Shown here piece after piece: positions 6,356 through 16,500 of a stretch of 34,532 nt of DNA. The notes beneath the pieces are model-generated. The model searched no databases and was not told where the DNA came from. It saw only the letters and a list, made by a program, of their open reading frames with translations. Each line of letters opens with the position of its first letter. The first letter of the stretch is position 1. The DNA lies in assembly GCA_017551905.1 (NCBI GenBank), contig JAFZKK010000023.1, positions 1-34,532 on the forward strand, given 5' to 3'. The DNA comes from Salinivirgaceae bacterium (GTDB lineage Bacteria; Bacteroidota; Bacteroidia; Bacteroidales; SZUA-534). Position numbers and translations under genes: made by a program.

Positions 6356-7642
6356 TTAAATCTTTGCCAATGCCTGGTCCAAATCGGCAATGATATCCTC
6401 AATGTCCTCAATACCAACCGAGAAGCGGATAAGGTCGGGTTTAACGCCAGCCTCGAGAAGTTGCTCGTCGGTGAGTTGGCGGTGAGTGTGGCTTGCCGGG
6501 TGCAGAACGCAGGTGCGGGCGTCAGCCACGTGAGTAACGATGCAGGCCAACTTCAAGCTGTCCATAAAGGTTATGGCTTTTTCGCGGCCGCCCTTCACAC
6601 CAAACGTAACAACGCCGCACGATTGGCCGTTGGTAAATTGCTTCTGTGCCAAAGCGTAGTACGGACTTGACTTCAAGCCCGAATAGTTGACCCAAGCCAC
6701 TTTCGGGTGTTTCTCAAGATATTCGGCAACTGCCTGAGCATTAGCGCAGTGGCGCGGCATACGAACGTGCAAGGTTTCAAGGCCAAGGTTGAGTAGGAAC
6801 GCGTTCTGCGGTGCTTGAATCGAGCCAAGGTCGCGCATAAGTTGCGCCGTGGCTTTGGTGATGTAAGCGCCCTTGCCGAAAGCCTTGCTGTAAGCCAGTC
6901 CGTGGTACGACGGGTCGGGTTCGGTCAGGCCGGGGAACTTGTCTTTGTGCGCTTCCCAATCGAAGTTGCCGCTATCGACAATGCAGCCGCCGACGTTGGT
7001 GGCGTGGCCGTCCATATATTTTGTGGTGGCGTGTGTCACAATGTCGCAACCGAACTCAAACGGACGGCAGTTGATAGGCGTCGGGAAGGTGTTATCGACA
7101 ATTAAAGGCACGCCGTGCGAGTGGGCGATGCGGGCGAATTTCTCGATGTCGAGCACGCTCAAAACGGGGTTGGCGATGGTCTCGCCGAACAAACATTTGG
7201 TGTTCGGGCGGAAAGCCTTGCTGATTTCCTCTTCCGAAGCGTCGGGGTCAACGAATGTGCACTCGATGCCTAACTTCTTCATTGTCACGGCAAAAAGGTT
7301 GTATGTTCCGCCGTAGATGGTCGATGACGAGACAAAATGGTCGCCGGCCTCGCACACGTTGAAAACGGCGTAGAAACTTGCCGCCTGGCCCGATGATGTG
7401 AGCATTGCTGCCACCCCACCCTCAAGAGCACAGATTTTTGCTGCAACTGCATCGTTTGTAGGGTTTTGCAAGCGTGTATAGAAATATCCCGATGCCTTCA
7501 GGTCGAACAGGTCGGCCATTTGCTCGGTGTTGTCGTATTTGAATGTTGTGCTTTGGTAGATGGGCAGCACACGCGGCTCGCCCTTGGTCGGCTTCCAGCC
7601 CTCTTGCACGCAGATGGTGCCTAAATTGTGTTTTTTACTCAT
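6356..7642 (-). CDS. metY: O-acetylhomoserine sulfhydrylase (aminocarboxypropyltransferase)
   Basis: 428 residues, typical of MetY and longer than the ~380-residue cystathionine gamma-synthase/lyase members of the same Cys/Met PLP family. Converts O-acetyl-L-homoserine and sulfide to homocysteine (methionine synthesis). Marks: YTRLQNPT at 55-62 (phosphate contacts from the partner subunit), SSGQAA near 83-88, IVDNTFPTP with D183 at 181-189, and the PLP lysine K208 in THATTKYMDGH. The C-terminal HPASHTHRQLT with GIEDIEDII is the usual family end. Its start is 17 bases after the GT39 stop on the same strand and no promoter box lies between, so co-transcription is plausible though no functional link is evident. 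Confidence 0.95.
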   Translation of the reverse strand: MSKKHNLGTICVQEGWKPTKGEPRVLPIYQSTTFKYDNTEQMADLFDLKASGYFYTRLQNPTNDAVAAKICALEGGVAAMLTSSGQAASFYAVFNVCEAGDHFVSSSTIYGGTYNLFAVTMKKLGIECTFVDPDASEEEISKAFRPNTKCLFGETIANPVLSVLDIEKFARIAHSHGVPLIVDNTFPTPINCRPFEFGCDIVTHATTKYMDGHATNVGGCIVDSGNFDWEAHKDKFPGLTEPDPSYHGLAYSKAFGKGAYITKATAQLMRDLGSIQAPQNAFLLNLGLETLHVRMPRHCANAQAVAEYLEKHPKVAWVNYSGLKSSPYYALAQKQFTNGQSCGVVTFGVKGGREKAITFMDSLKLACIVTHVADARTCVLHPASHTHRQLTDEQLLEAGVKPDLIRFSVGIEDIEDIIADLDQALAKI

Positions 7643-7659
7643 TGTATATAATGCTTTTG

Positions 7660-9087
7660 CTATTTTTTGCTAACGCCCTTATAATCTTCGCAATAGAAGA
7701 TATCGTAGGCTGGGATTCCAGCCACTTTCACGCAATCTATCTTTTTGACGCTGGTGAAGCAATCGCGGATGAAATAGAACTGCGTGTTGCTGTTGAGCCG
7801 CGGTTTCACCAATATTCCGTCGCGGCCTTTCAGATTGTCGATGTCAAGACCAACATAACCGAAATGGTAAGGTGTCTGGCCTATAATCTGCGGTCCGTAA
7901 ATGGTGTCTTTTCTATTATAGAAACTGATTTTAGACGCTGTCTTGTAGCCGTCGGTAGCATAGACAAAGGTGTTGGGATTGGCGACGTGAATGGAATCGA
8001 CCTCCCGCGCCAGCAACTCCGAATCCAAGCCCAAATCGTAACGGACAAAAGGCGACTGCGGAGCCAGCACAATAAAGTAGATGCTGACAAGATAGAGCGC
8101 CGAGGTTGAAATCCAGTGCCACTTCTGCCAGCGTAGCTTCAAGAAACGCGCCATAAGCACAATGCCGCTTATATATGTCGGTATCAGCCAGTTATATTTA
8201 ACCTCGCCGAATATCGACACAAGGTAAACACCTATATATGTCGGCATAAAGAAACAGAACAGGAACCAAATCTCGGGATTGGTCTGATTGGGTTTTGTGA
8301 AAATCCGCCACAGATATTTGCCAAAGAGCCACCAAAGCCCGACAAACAAAACGGGCATCAGGATAATTATCTGTGAAATAATGAATTGCAGAATGTTTTG
8401 CGGAGTGTCGCTGTCGAACGGCTCGGCACGGAGCACCGAACTGATGCGGAACGAGACAAAATCGTTCTGCGCATTCCAGATAATGACCGGCAAAGCCAAC
8501 AGCGCCATTATCAATATCGACAGATAAGGCCACGGCTTAGCGAGAAGATTGCGGTAGCGCCCCGAAAAAAGCAAGAACAGCAACAATCCAACCGGCAAGC
8601 CCATTGCCGGATATTTGCTGTCGAAAGCCAAGCCCATAAACAAACCGGCATAGAGCCAAAAGCGCCGCTCACCATTGAATACGGCGCGATAGAGAGCCCA
8701 GATGGATAGCGTCCAGAAGAGCGTCAGAACCACATCGGGGCAGTTCTGCAGCGAGAGCGATGTTACGAGCATCGATGTGCAGAACATGGTCCAAGCCAAA
8801 TATTTGCGGTCGCTGCGCAACACTCGCGACGACAAGGCGAAAAAGGCCAGCTGCGCCATAAGTGTTATGAAAAACGAAGCAAATTTGACGGCAAACACAT
8901 TGTGGCCGAACATCTTCATAAACAGCCAAATGGTGTAGCCCACCAACGGCGGATGGTCGTAGTAAGAGAGCGAAAGATGGTCGGCATAGTAGGCAAAATA
9001 CGACTCCTGCGGTGTCAGCCCGATAAACGGCATAAAAGCTAACCGCAAGACGTTCAATATGATAACTACTATAAGAGCTTTTTTCAT
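7660..9087 (-). CDS. GT39/ArnT-like integral membrane glycosyltransferase
   Basis: 475 residues. The N-terminal two thirds is polytopic (many hydrophobic segments between about 5 and 355); the remainder is a soluble, extracytoplasmic-type domain. The first loop has ESYFAYYADHLSLSYYDHPPL, with the acidic and YYDHPP motif of PMT-2/GT39 and GT83 enzymes, which use polyprenyl-phosphate sugars to modify lipids or proteins on the outer face of the inner membrane. DSKYPAMGLPVG near 160 is the next conserved-looking loop. The acceptor is unknown: lipid A, a surface glycan and O-glycosylated secreted proteins are all possible, and O-glycosylation is common in this phylum. It lies 64 bases after the DUF4296 gene and just before metY. 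Confidence 0.85.
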   Translation of the reverse strand: MKKALIVVIILNVLRLAFMPFIGLTPQESYFAYYADHLSLSYYDHPPLVGYTIWLFMKMFGHNVFAVKFASFFITLMAQLAFFALSSRVLRSDRKYLAWTMFCTSMLVTSLSLQNCPDVVLTLFWTLSIWALYRAVFNGERRFWLYAGLFMGLAFDSKYPAMGLPVGLLLFLLFSGRYRNLLAKPWPYLSILIMALLALPVIIWNAQNDFVSFRISSVLRAEPFDSDTPQNILQFIISQIIILMPVLFVGLWWLFGKYLWRIFTKPNQTNPEIWFLFCFFMPTYIGVYLVSIFGEVKYNWLIPTYISGIVLMARFLKLRWQKWHWISTSALYLVSIYFIVLAPQSPFVRYDLGLDSELLAREVDSIHVANPNTFVYATDGYKTASKISFYNRKDTIYGPQIIGQTPYHFGYVGLDIDNLKGRDGILVKPRLNSNTQFYFIRDCFTSVKKIDCVKVAGIPAYDIFYCEDYKGVSKK

Positions 9088-9151
9088 ACTCTATTTTTAT
9101 AAGGCGCTAAAGTACACAAATAAATTATTTGTATGCGCCCTCGTTTCGGCT

Positions 9152-9529
9152 TTACGTTTTTGGCTTAGATTGATTGTTGCCAGAGATTTCCTCATCGTTC
9201 TCCGTCTGATATTTGGTAAGCCTCTCAATCACCTTGTTATAAATCTGCTCATACTCCTTGATGTGCCGCCCGTAATATTTCATTGTGTTCATAAACTGTG
9301 CGGGCGTAACATCGTATTTTTCAAGAATAAAGCCGTAAGCGCTCTCAGCATCGTCGTGTTTTGGCCACTTGCCAAACCGCCCTTGGTAACCCAGATATGC
9401 GTCGGTCATGTGAATATCGATAAGCATATCGACAAGCTTATCCTTCTCAATCTCAGGCCGGCTGCCGGGCTCGCGCGAACAGCACTGCAGCAGCACAAGC
9501 AAAACGATTATCGGAATAAATCTCTTCAT
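9152..9529 (-). CDS. DUF4296 lipoprotein
   Basis: 125 residues. The N-terminus (MKRFIPIIVLLVLLQCCSREP) is a short lipoprotein-type signal with candidate lipidated cysteine C16 or C17; glutamine at -1 is atypical for C16. The body KLVDMLIDIHMTDAYLG followed by ESAYGFILEKYDVTPAQFMNTMKYYG is the DUF4296 pattern (small helical Bacteroidota protein of unknown role). The C-terminus is polar (TENDEEISGNNQSKPKT). The start codon lies only 3 bases beyond the T run of a strong terminator for the upstream sprF gene, and a -7 box overlaps that region, so the gene probably starts its own transcript. GT39 and metY follow on the same strand. Confidence 0.82.
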   Translation of the reverse strand: MKRFIPIIVLLVLLQCCSREPGSRPEIEKDKLVDMLIDIHMTDAYLGYQGRFGKWPKHDDAESAYGFILEKYDVTPAQFMNTMKYYGRHIKEYEQIYNKVIERLTKYQTENDEEISGNNQSKPKT

Positions 9530-9532
9530 AAT

Positions 9533-9572
9533 AAAAAAAACAACTGCCCCGCGTTTTGTTGCGAAGCAGTTG
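9533..9572 (-). terminator. Intrinsic terminator after the adhesin-sprF pair
   Basis: Minus strand: CAACTGC stem, an inner CGC/GCG pairing, GCAGTTG, then eight T. A textbook Rho-independent terminator starting 25 bases after the sprF stop and ending 3 bases before the DUF4296 start codon. Confidence 0.88.
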
Positions 9573-9580
9573 CAAAGATA
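9573..9580 (-). promoter_or_regulatory. Bacteroidota -7 box overlapping the sprF terminator region
   Basis: Minus strand reads TATCTTTG (TAnnTTTG), directly abutting the first arm of the terminator hairpin and 44 bases before the DUF4296 ATG. Initiation a few bases downstream would fall inside the first arm, so new transcripts would lack part of the stem and escape termination. Confidence 0.45.
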
Positions 9581-9596
9581 AAGCTATGTTCTTTGA

Positions 9597-10550
9597 TTAT
9601 CTAATCTTTCGTTTCGATTTTGACTTACGGATATCCTCAAATTTGACACCAAGCATAATCTCGTGCGAGCCGTTGCTGGCGTTGCTCAACTTCGATATGG
9701 TGACATCGTAGGAATAACCAACGTTTATCATATCGTTGTAGTTGTAGCCGAGGAAGACGATAACAGCCTCAGGATTCTTGAAATTGTAGCGGAAGCCAAG
9801 ACCGCCCCAAACCATTTTCTGATAGATGACACGGCAGTTGATGTCGGTCATGAAATCGTAGTTGGGCACGGTTTTAATCAAGATTGAAGGCTCGAGGTCG
9901 AAGTTACGGTCGATGTTGTACTTGTAGCCGCCCTGAATGTAGAAGTGCGGTTTAATGCGGCCGTCCTTTACAATATAACCCTCGTCGTACTTGTCGAGCA
10001 ACGACATATTGTTGAAGAACAGGTGATGGAAAGCTATGCCGGCATAATACTGCGATGTGTAGAGATAGACACCCAGCGATGCGTCGGGGTAAATCTTCTT
10101 GTACACCGAATTGGAGAAACCATCGGCACCCTCGTTCAGTTCAACATTGACATCGGTAAGGTCGACTTTCTGTTGAACAATGCCGAGAAACAAACCCGCC
10201 GAAATGCGGATGTCGCCCGTGATGCGCAGGTTGTAGCTGTAGGAACCGTAGGCGCCCATGTTGCCAACCGGACCGGTAACATCGTTGAAGATGTAGCCGC
10301 CGTAGCCCATCGGCATCACCTTATGCGGACCGTAGCCTCCAAGCATATAGGTTTGCGGTGCATTCTTCACACCTGCGAACTGATAGCGATAGTTCGTTTT
10401 TATCTGCCAATAGTCGTTTGTTCCGCCAACGGCCGGGTTCAGCATATAGTCGTTGAACATATACTGCGAGAACTGAGGCAGTAATTGTGCGTTGGCACTT
10501 GGAGCAATAAGCATCGCTCCAGCAAACAATGTTAAAATAATCCTTTTCAT
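9597..10550 (-). CDS. PorP/SprF-family type IX secretion outer-membrane protein
   Basis: 317 residues. Signal peptide MKRIILTLFAGAMLIAPSAN with cleavage near ANA-QLLPQ. The mature start QLLPQFSQYMFNDYMLNPAVGG is the hallmark of PorP/SprF proteins, followed by alternating amphipathic beta-strands of an outer-membrane barrel (for example GYGGYIFNDVTGPVG and GLGFRYNFKNPEA). In Flavobacterium johnsoniae SprF is needed for secretion of the adhesin SprB, and genomes often pair an sprF-like gene with each large substrate bearing a type B C-terminal domain. Here it starts 7 bases after the stop of the 3,551-residue adhesin, so it is almost certainly that protein's dedicated partner. A strong terminator follows. 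Confidence 0.92.
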   Translation of the reverse strand: MKRIILTLFAGAMLIAPSANAQLLPQFSQYMFNDYMLNPAVGGTNDYWQIKTNYRYQFAGVKNAPQTYMLGGYGPHKVMPMGYGGYIFNDVTGPVGNMGAYGSYSYNLRITGDIRISAGLFLGIVQQKVDLTDVNVELNEGADGFSNSVYKKIYPDASLGVYLYTSQYYAGIAFHHLFFNNMSLLDKYDEGYIVKDGRIKPHFYIQGGYKYNIDRNFDLEPSILIKTVPNYDFMTDINCRVIYQKMVWGGLGFRYNFKNPEAVIVFLGYNYNDMINVGYSYDVTISKLSNASNGSHEIMLGVKFEDIRKSKSKRKIR

Positions 10551-10557
10551 AGCTTTA

Positions 10558-13500
10558 TTACCTTACAATTGTAACAGGACCAGTTTTCTTCTTACCACCA
10601 AGCTTATCGCTGCTGCATTGGATTACATAGTAGTATGTACCCGACGGCAGCGGCTTGTTTTTAGCGTTTCTACCATTCCATTGGTTAGCCGCGTACTCGA
10701 GGCCGCTTCCTGAGAACTGCCATACGCGTCCGCCCCAACGGTTGAAGACGTAGATGTTGACATGCTCGTACGATGACAAACCGTCAATTCCCCATGTCTC
10801 GTTGTATGCATCGCCATTAGGAGTGAACACATCAGCTGGTTTTATTCCGCTAACTGTTCTGACATCGACGCTCTCAGTGTAACGGCAGGCGAAAGTGGTG
10901 TCTTCAAGGTAGAACATTACGCTGTCGCTGACTTTGAATGTCAGATTCTCGGCAAACGGACGGACAACTGCCGGCATAGTGTCGAGCGACGACATCCAGA
11001 ATGCGTTGTCGGTGTTGGTTGCCCATTGGAAGTTATTCTCGTACTCGTAAGAGTAGAGCATGTCGAATGTAAGAGTGTTGGCTACCAGATAGAGCTCTGC
11101 TCCCTCTGCTACCTCGTAAACTCCGTTATTCTTCAGCGCCTCTGAGTCGAAGCCGTCCATTTCGATATGCGTCTTGAGCTTGTTATCAGGCTTCATTGAC
11201 ACTGCGTGCAACGAGTCGATAGCCATGCAGACGCCGTTGGTGGCTTTCACATAGTAGTAGGTGTCGCCGCCGTATGGCAAGAATGTGAACGGTAGGATAA
11301 AATCAGGCTCACTGCCTACTGAGTCGACACCCAGAACCACATTTCCGTCGGCATCTATCACGTAGCGCGGTTTAACCGGCTCCTCGGCAACTGGTACAGA
11401 ATCAGTTGGGATGCTGTCAGTTATCACACTGTCAACCTCTGTGCTATCGCCGTTGGCGCGCAGGAAGAAGTGACGCATTTTGCTGATAGCCAAAGCCGTA
11501 TCGATACGAGTTGAGTCGGCATTTGTAGTATCAGGTGCAACAGCAGGCTCTTCCTCTTCTTCCTCCTCAACGTATGGTGTGTACCACTTCATCTGAGTGT
11601 AGGCCGATGTGGTGTGAGCGAATGCTTTCAACTCGTTGTCCGGGCAAGTGAATATCTCGTCGGTCTGAGTGTTGGCGAAGTAGATGTCGTCGATTGCAAA
11701 GCCGTTGCGGCTGCCGAGCTTGCGGCTTACAGTTGTCGAGCACGACAAGGTGTCGCCGTAACCGATAGTTATTGTGTGGCGGCCTGAAGCCAATCCATTA
11801 AACTGTCCGCTGCTCTGAACCTTACCTCCATCAATCTGATAACGAAGGTTCGTATTCTCGATAGTATCGACACCTGTTATAGTGCTTGATACTGAATAGA
11901 ACGCTGTTACGTTGAGTGAACCGTCGATTGAAACTGCTCCGTCGGCTGTGTAAGTGTCGCAAAGCGGCAATGAGAGGTCGACTTTGAGAACCATAATCTC
12001 GGGGTTAGCAGAGTAAACGCGGAGAGGAACGGAGTCGCTGACGCAATTGTTCTGCGCATCCATAACCACCACTTTATAATCTCCTGTCGGCAACAATTGT
12101 TCGAACTTAACCCACGAAGTGTCAACTAACGGAGTTTGCTCATAATATTCACCTGATTTGGCGAAGAACTCGAAGCGTTTATATTTATTAATACTACCGC
12201 CCTTCAAATCTGAGATTTCAACAACACCATCTGCCAAATTGTAGCAAGAGTTTGCTATAGTACTTGATACGGAGAATGTTACAAGATTCGGTTGTATCAA
12301 TTCTATTGTATCAGTCTTTTCGCAAGTATACTCATTATCAATAGTTGCGGTTACTTTCACATCATATTTGCCATCAACCAAATTGCCAATATTTTGTGTA
12401 GTATCACCATTGCTCCACAAGTATTTATAACCAGTTCCACCCACAACACTAGTGGTTACTTCAATTGCACCATCATCATAACCAAAGCATTTCGGGTCGT
12501 ATGGTTTGCTGGTGACAGTAAATTTCGACAAGTCAGGAACAATCACTTCTGTTTCATAGTGGCATCCAAGACTATCAACCACTTTCACATTATAAGTACC
12601 TGAAGCCAAACCTTCAACCTTTGGATTAGTTCCCGAATATCTGATTGAATCTTTTGTCCAACCATCTTGTGAGATGTAGTATGTGAATGGCAGCGCTCCA
12701 CTAAAGGCGTTCTTCAAATCAGATGGCGAATTAGGTTCCTTAATTGTTATTGAACCAATAGAATTATAGCAATATGAACCTGCGCTATCCAAAGCCATAA
12801 TTGGTATATTCAAGCGGGTTGACGGCTGAATAACAGTTATGGTATCATAAACATTTCTCCAACCAGTACCTTGTGAAACCTTAAGGGTGTAAGTACCGGC
12901 AATCAATCCGTCAATTGTCGCTGTTGTGGCAACAGAATCGGCCGACCACAACTCACTACGCCATTCGTAAACATATGGGTATCTGGCATTTGACTTGCCA
13001 CCAGTAGCGTTAGCTTGCAATCTGCCGTTGTCTTCGCCGTAACACTTAACATTTGTTGTGTCAATTGCTACAACAATCGGTTTGTATTCAACCTTGATTG
13101 TGGTATCTATTCTACAACCTTTTCCATCTACCAAATTTTGGTCTTCAACAACAAGTGTGTAATAACCCTCAGCAAGCATTATTGCACGAGTCCTATTTGG
13201 CTCACTGGGGTCGAACCCTATTAAGTTGTCAGACAGAACAATGTCATTTACACTGTCTTTCCATGTGTAAGTGTATCCTGGCTTGCCACCTTTAACAACC
13301 ATCGAAATAACTCCATCGTTATTCGGAGCACCTGTAATATCGGGGTCTGTAAAGGTATTGTGGTCAAGTAAATCAAACTTCAATGCATTCGAATTACCTA
13401 TTTTGACAGTTGTCAACCCTGTACAACCATTATCAGCATAAACCCATACCCTATTTTCTCCATACGGTAATACTTTGGCTGTATCATCCACCGACAACGT

Positions 13501-16500
13501 GATATGGTTGATTGGGTTTTCAATTGTTCCTGTCCATCTAATTGAATCAGCTCCAAAATATTTAAATGTTGTTTCGTCCATAATTGCGTCAACAATAGCC
13601 TGTCCTGTTGGACGGTCAGTACAGATAACATCACCTACAGGCTTTGCATGTACAGTAATACCTCCTTTGTCTTCAATCATGAATTGATTGCTGACTACGT
13701 TGCAACCTAAAGAATCGGTTACTTCTACAACATAGTAGTTTACACCAAGTGATTTTGCTGTATCGGATACGCCGACAACATTTCCGTTAATATCATCAAC
13801 GTGCCACTTGTATTCATAATCGCCTAAACCACCCACAACATTTACTATTGCAGTACCATTTGCTGTGCCGCAGTCTGTTCGCGTTGTATCAACTCCCGTA
13901 ATGTACATCGTATCAGGATAAGCGATTGTTACCGTGTCAGAAATCTGGCATTTGTTAGAATCGGTAACCATAACGATATAAGTACCTGCACCTGCGTTGC
14001 TCAATACCGAATCAGCTGTTTCTTTGTTTTTGTTGACATCGAGCCAAGTGTATTTATAGCTGCCTTTGTCTGGCGTTCCGCCTTCAGCCTTGGCATAGAA
14101 AGCGGCCACAGTGTCACCGTAGCACTTGATTGCCTGAGTGAAGATGATGGTGTCTTTGAACGGCTCCGGGTCTGTTAATGTAACAGCTTTGCTTGTGATG
14201 TCGCACTTCGACACTGTATCAAGAACATACAAGCTATAAGTGCCTTCTTTCAATTTAGAAATGCTTGATGAAGTTGAATCGGTTATAGCATTACCATCAC
14301 CATCTAACCACTGGTAAGTGTATTTGCCCGAACCATTGGAAACGGAAGCTGTAATTGAACCCTTCTCGTCTCCGGCGCAAAGATTCTCAACTGGAGATAG
14401 CGAAACTACCAATGTATCGCGAGCTGTATTGATTGTGGTATCAATGAAGCAGTCTATTAAATTTAGCAATGCGTCTACGTCACGAATTCTGAATTTCACA
14501 CTGTTGCTACCTTTAATATTGGTTGCAGTGAGGCTATCGATTGAAATTTCAGGTTGGTCAGCAGCGTCACCCACATATTCCAAAACATAGTTGCCACTTC
14601 CACCTTTAACTTCGAATGTTACTTCACCATTGTTGGCTACGCACGATGAAGCTTTTGTAACAGTTGCACTGGTGATTTCCAATGTGTCGGGTTGCGTGAT
14701 GTTGAATTCCAACGAATCATGGCAGCCGTCTTCATCGGTTACAATCACCTTATAACCATTACCCCATGGCAATCCTGAGAAAGTAGCCGATGTGTCATTT
14801 GAAGACGCCACATTAAATCCGGCCATTGCGAAATCAAAGTGAGTGATTGATTCTTTAGATGCGGAGAGCCCAATATAACCATCACTTCCACCATGGCAAG
14901 CCACATTTCTTATACTATCCTGGGAAATGTTGATTTTCTCAGGTGCACCGACATGAACCGATGTGAATGCTGAGCATTGATTGCCATCTGTTACTGTTAC
15001 AGTGTAGTCACCTGCGCAAAGCATGGTTATTGCACCATCAGCTGTTTGCGGCGTTACTTCGGCACCTGTGATGTCATTAATCCAAGTGAAAGTGTAGCCA
15101 GCACCTGCACCACCAATTCCACTGGCAACTGCATGGGCATCGCACATTCCGAAGCAGCTCTCATTAAGACCTATAGGTGAGCGGTAGGTTAGTTGCTTCT
15201 TGGGAGGAATAACCTTGTCTATCGCCTTGGAATCGAACGTTATGGTTTTAGTCGGATTAGTGTCAATATTATCTTTATGGTCGGTGAACGTTATTTTGGC
15301 TCCGAATAATTTACCACCATTTTGCACAATTCCGCCTATCTTGACAGCCCAACCACCTTCGGCAGGGTTCTTCCCATAAATGACACTCTTATCGGCTATT
15401 CCAAACACTGTGTCAACTGCTTGCAAAGCCTTAAATTGTTTGAGAGTGGGTATAGCTGTTGATTCCGTAGTAAACTCTATTTTAAACGGCCCTGGCTGAA
15501 TTGTCCATGCTGCAACTGTACTGCTTGACATTAATGTCATTTCAGTGCCATCAGGCGATACTAAAGAAATAGCAACTGTGTTAGCTCTACCACCTTCATA
15601 GGTTCCTTCAACTTCAACCGTAATTTTAGTCGTTTCAGCAATGTCAAATGGTTTAACCGTACCAACCATTACTTGTAATTCAGGGTGAAGTGTCAGAATA
15701 ACTTTAGCGGTATCATTTCCGCAACGTGTACCTTTGGCTATCAAAGCCAATTCAACATATCCGAGCTCCCAATCATCAGGTCCAGGTATAAACTGTGTAG
15801 CAGTATCTGCCTCGTTGATGAATTTGCCCGCTGCATCGCCTAATGATATCCATTGCGCACCATCGGCAAATTTGTAGTCACCATGCAATTGGGCAGTGTC
15901 GCCGTAGCAAACCGAGAAATCCTTACCTGCATCTGCAACAGGACCGGGAACAACGGTTACGGCAATTGTGTCATTGTGCTCGCAAGAGTTGCCATCTTCA
16001 ATTGTGCAAACAAGGGTATATGTCCCTGTATTCAGACTCGCAAAGGTTGGCATGGCAATACCATCGTTACCGCCAAGCAATTCTGCCACGCTTCCTCCTC
16101 CCAAATCTGTCCATGAGTAGTTGTAAACAGGGGCATTGTTCAACGAATCGGTTGCGTTCAAAACAATTGAGCCATTGGTGCACACTGTATCAACAATTGG
16201 CAACTTGCTTCCCGGCAACTTATTTACTACTATCGGCAATGTTTTAGGTTTTGCGGGTTCGCAACCATTTCCATCTGTATAGGTAACCGATAGGTTATAA
16301 TTGCCGGCTGCTTTCCACAAATAATTAAGAGATTCTGTTGTTGCTACAGTGTCGCTGCCAATCTTCCACACATACTTGCTCATTCCTTCATCGGTTTTGT
16401 AGTTGCCAGATGAACTTGCGCAAACTGTGTCATTACCTGTAAGTTTAGGCAATGGTAGCGGATTGATATCAATGGTTATTGAGGCCTCTGCATCATCTGC

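Noticed and set aside
11700..15180. Possible CRISPR-like or tandem DNA repeat array in the adhesin
   Set aside because: Repetition is only at protein level, units differ in length and DNA, and there are no constant repeats with spacers.
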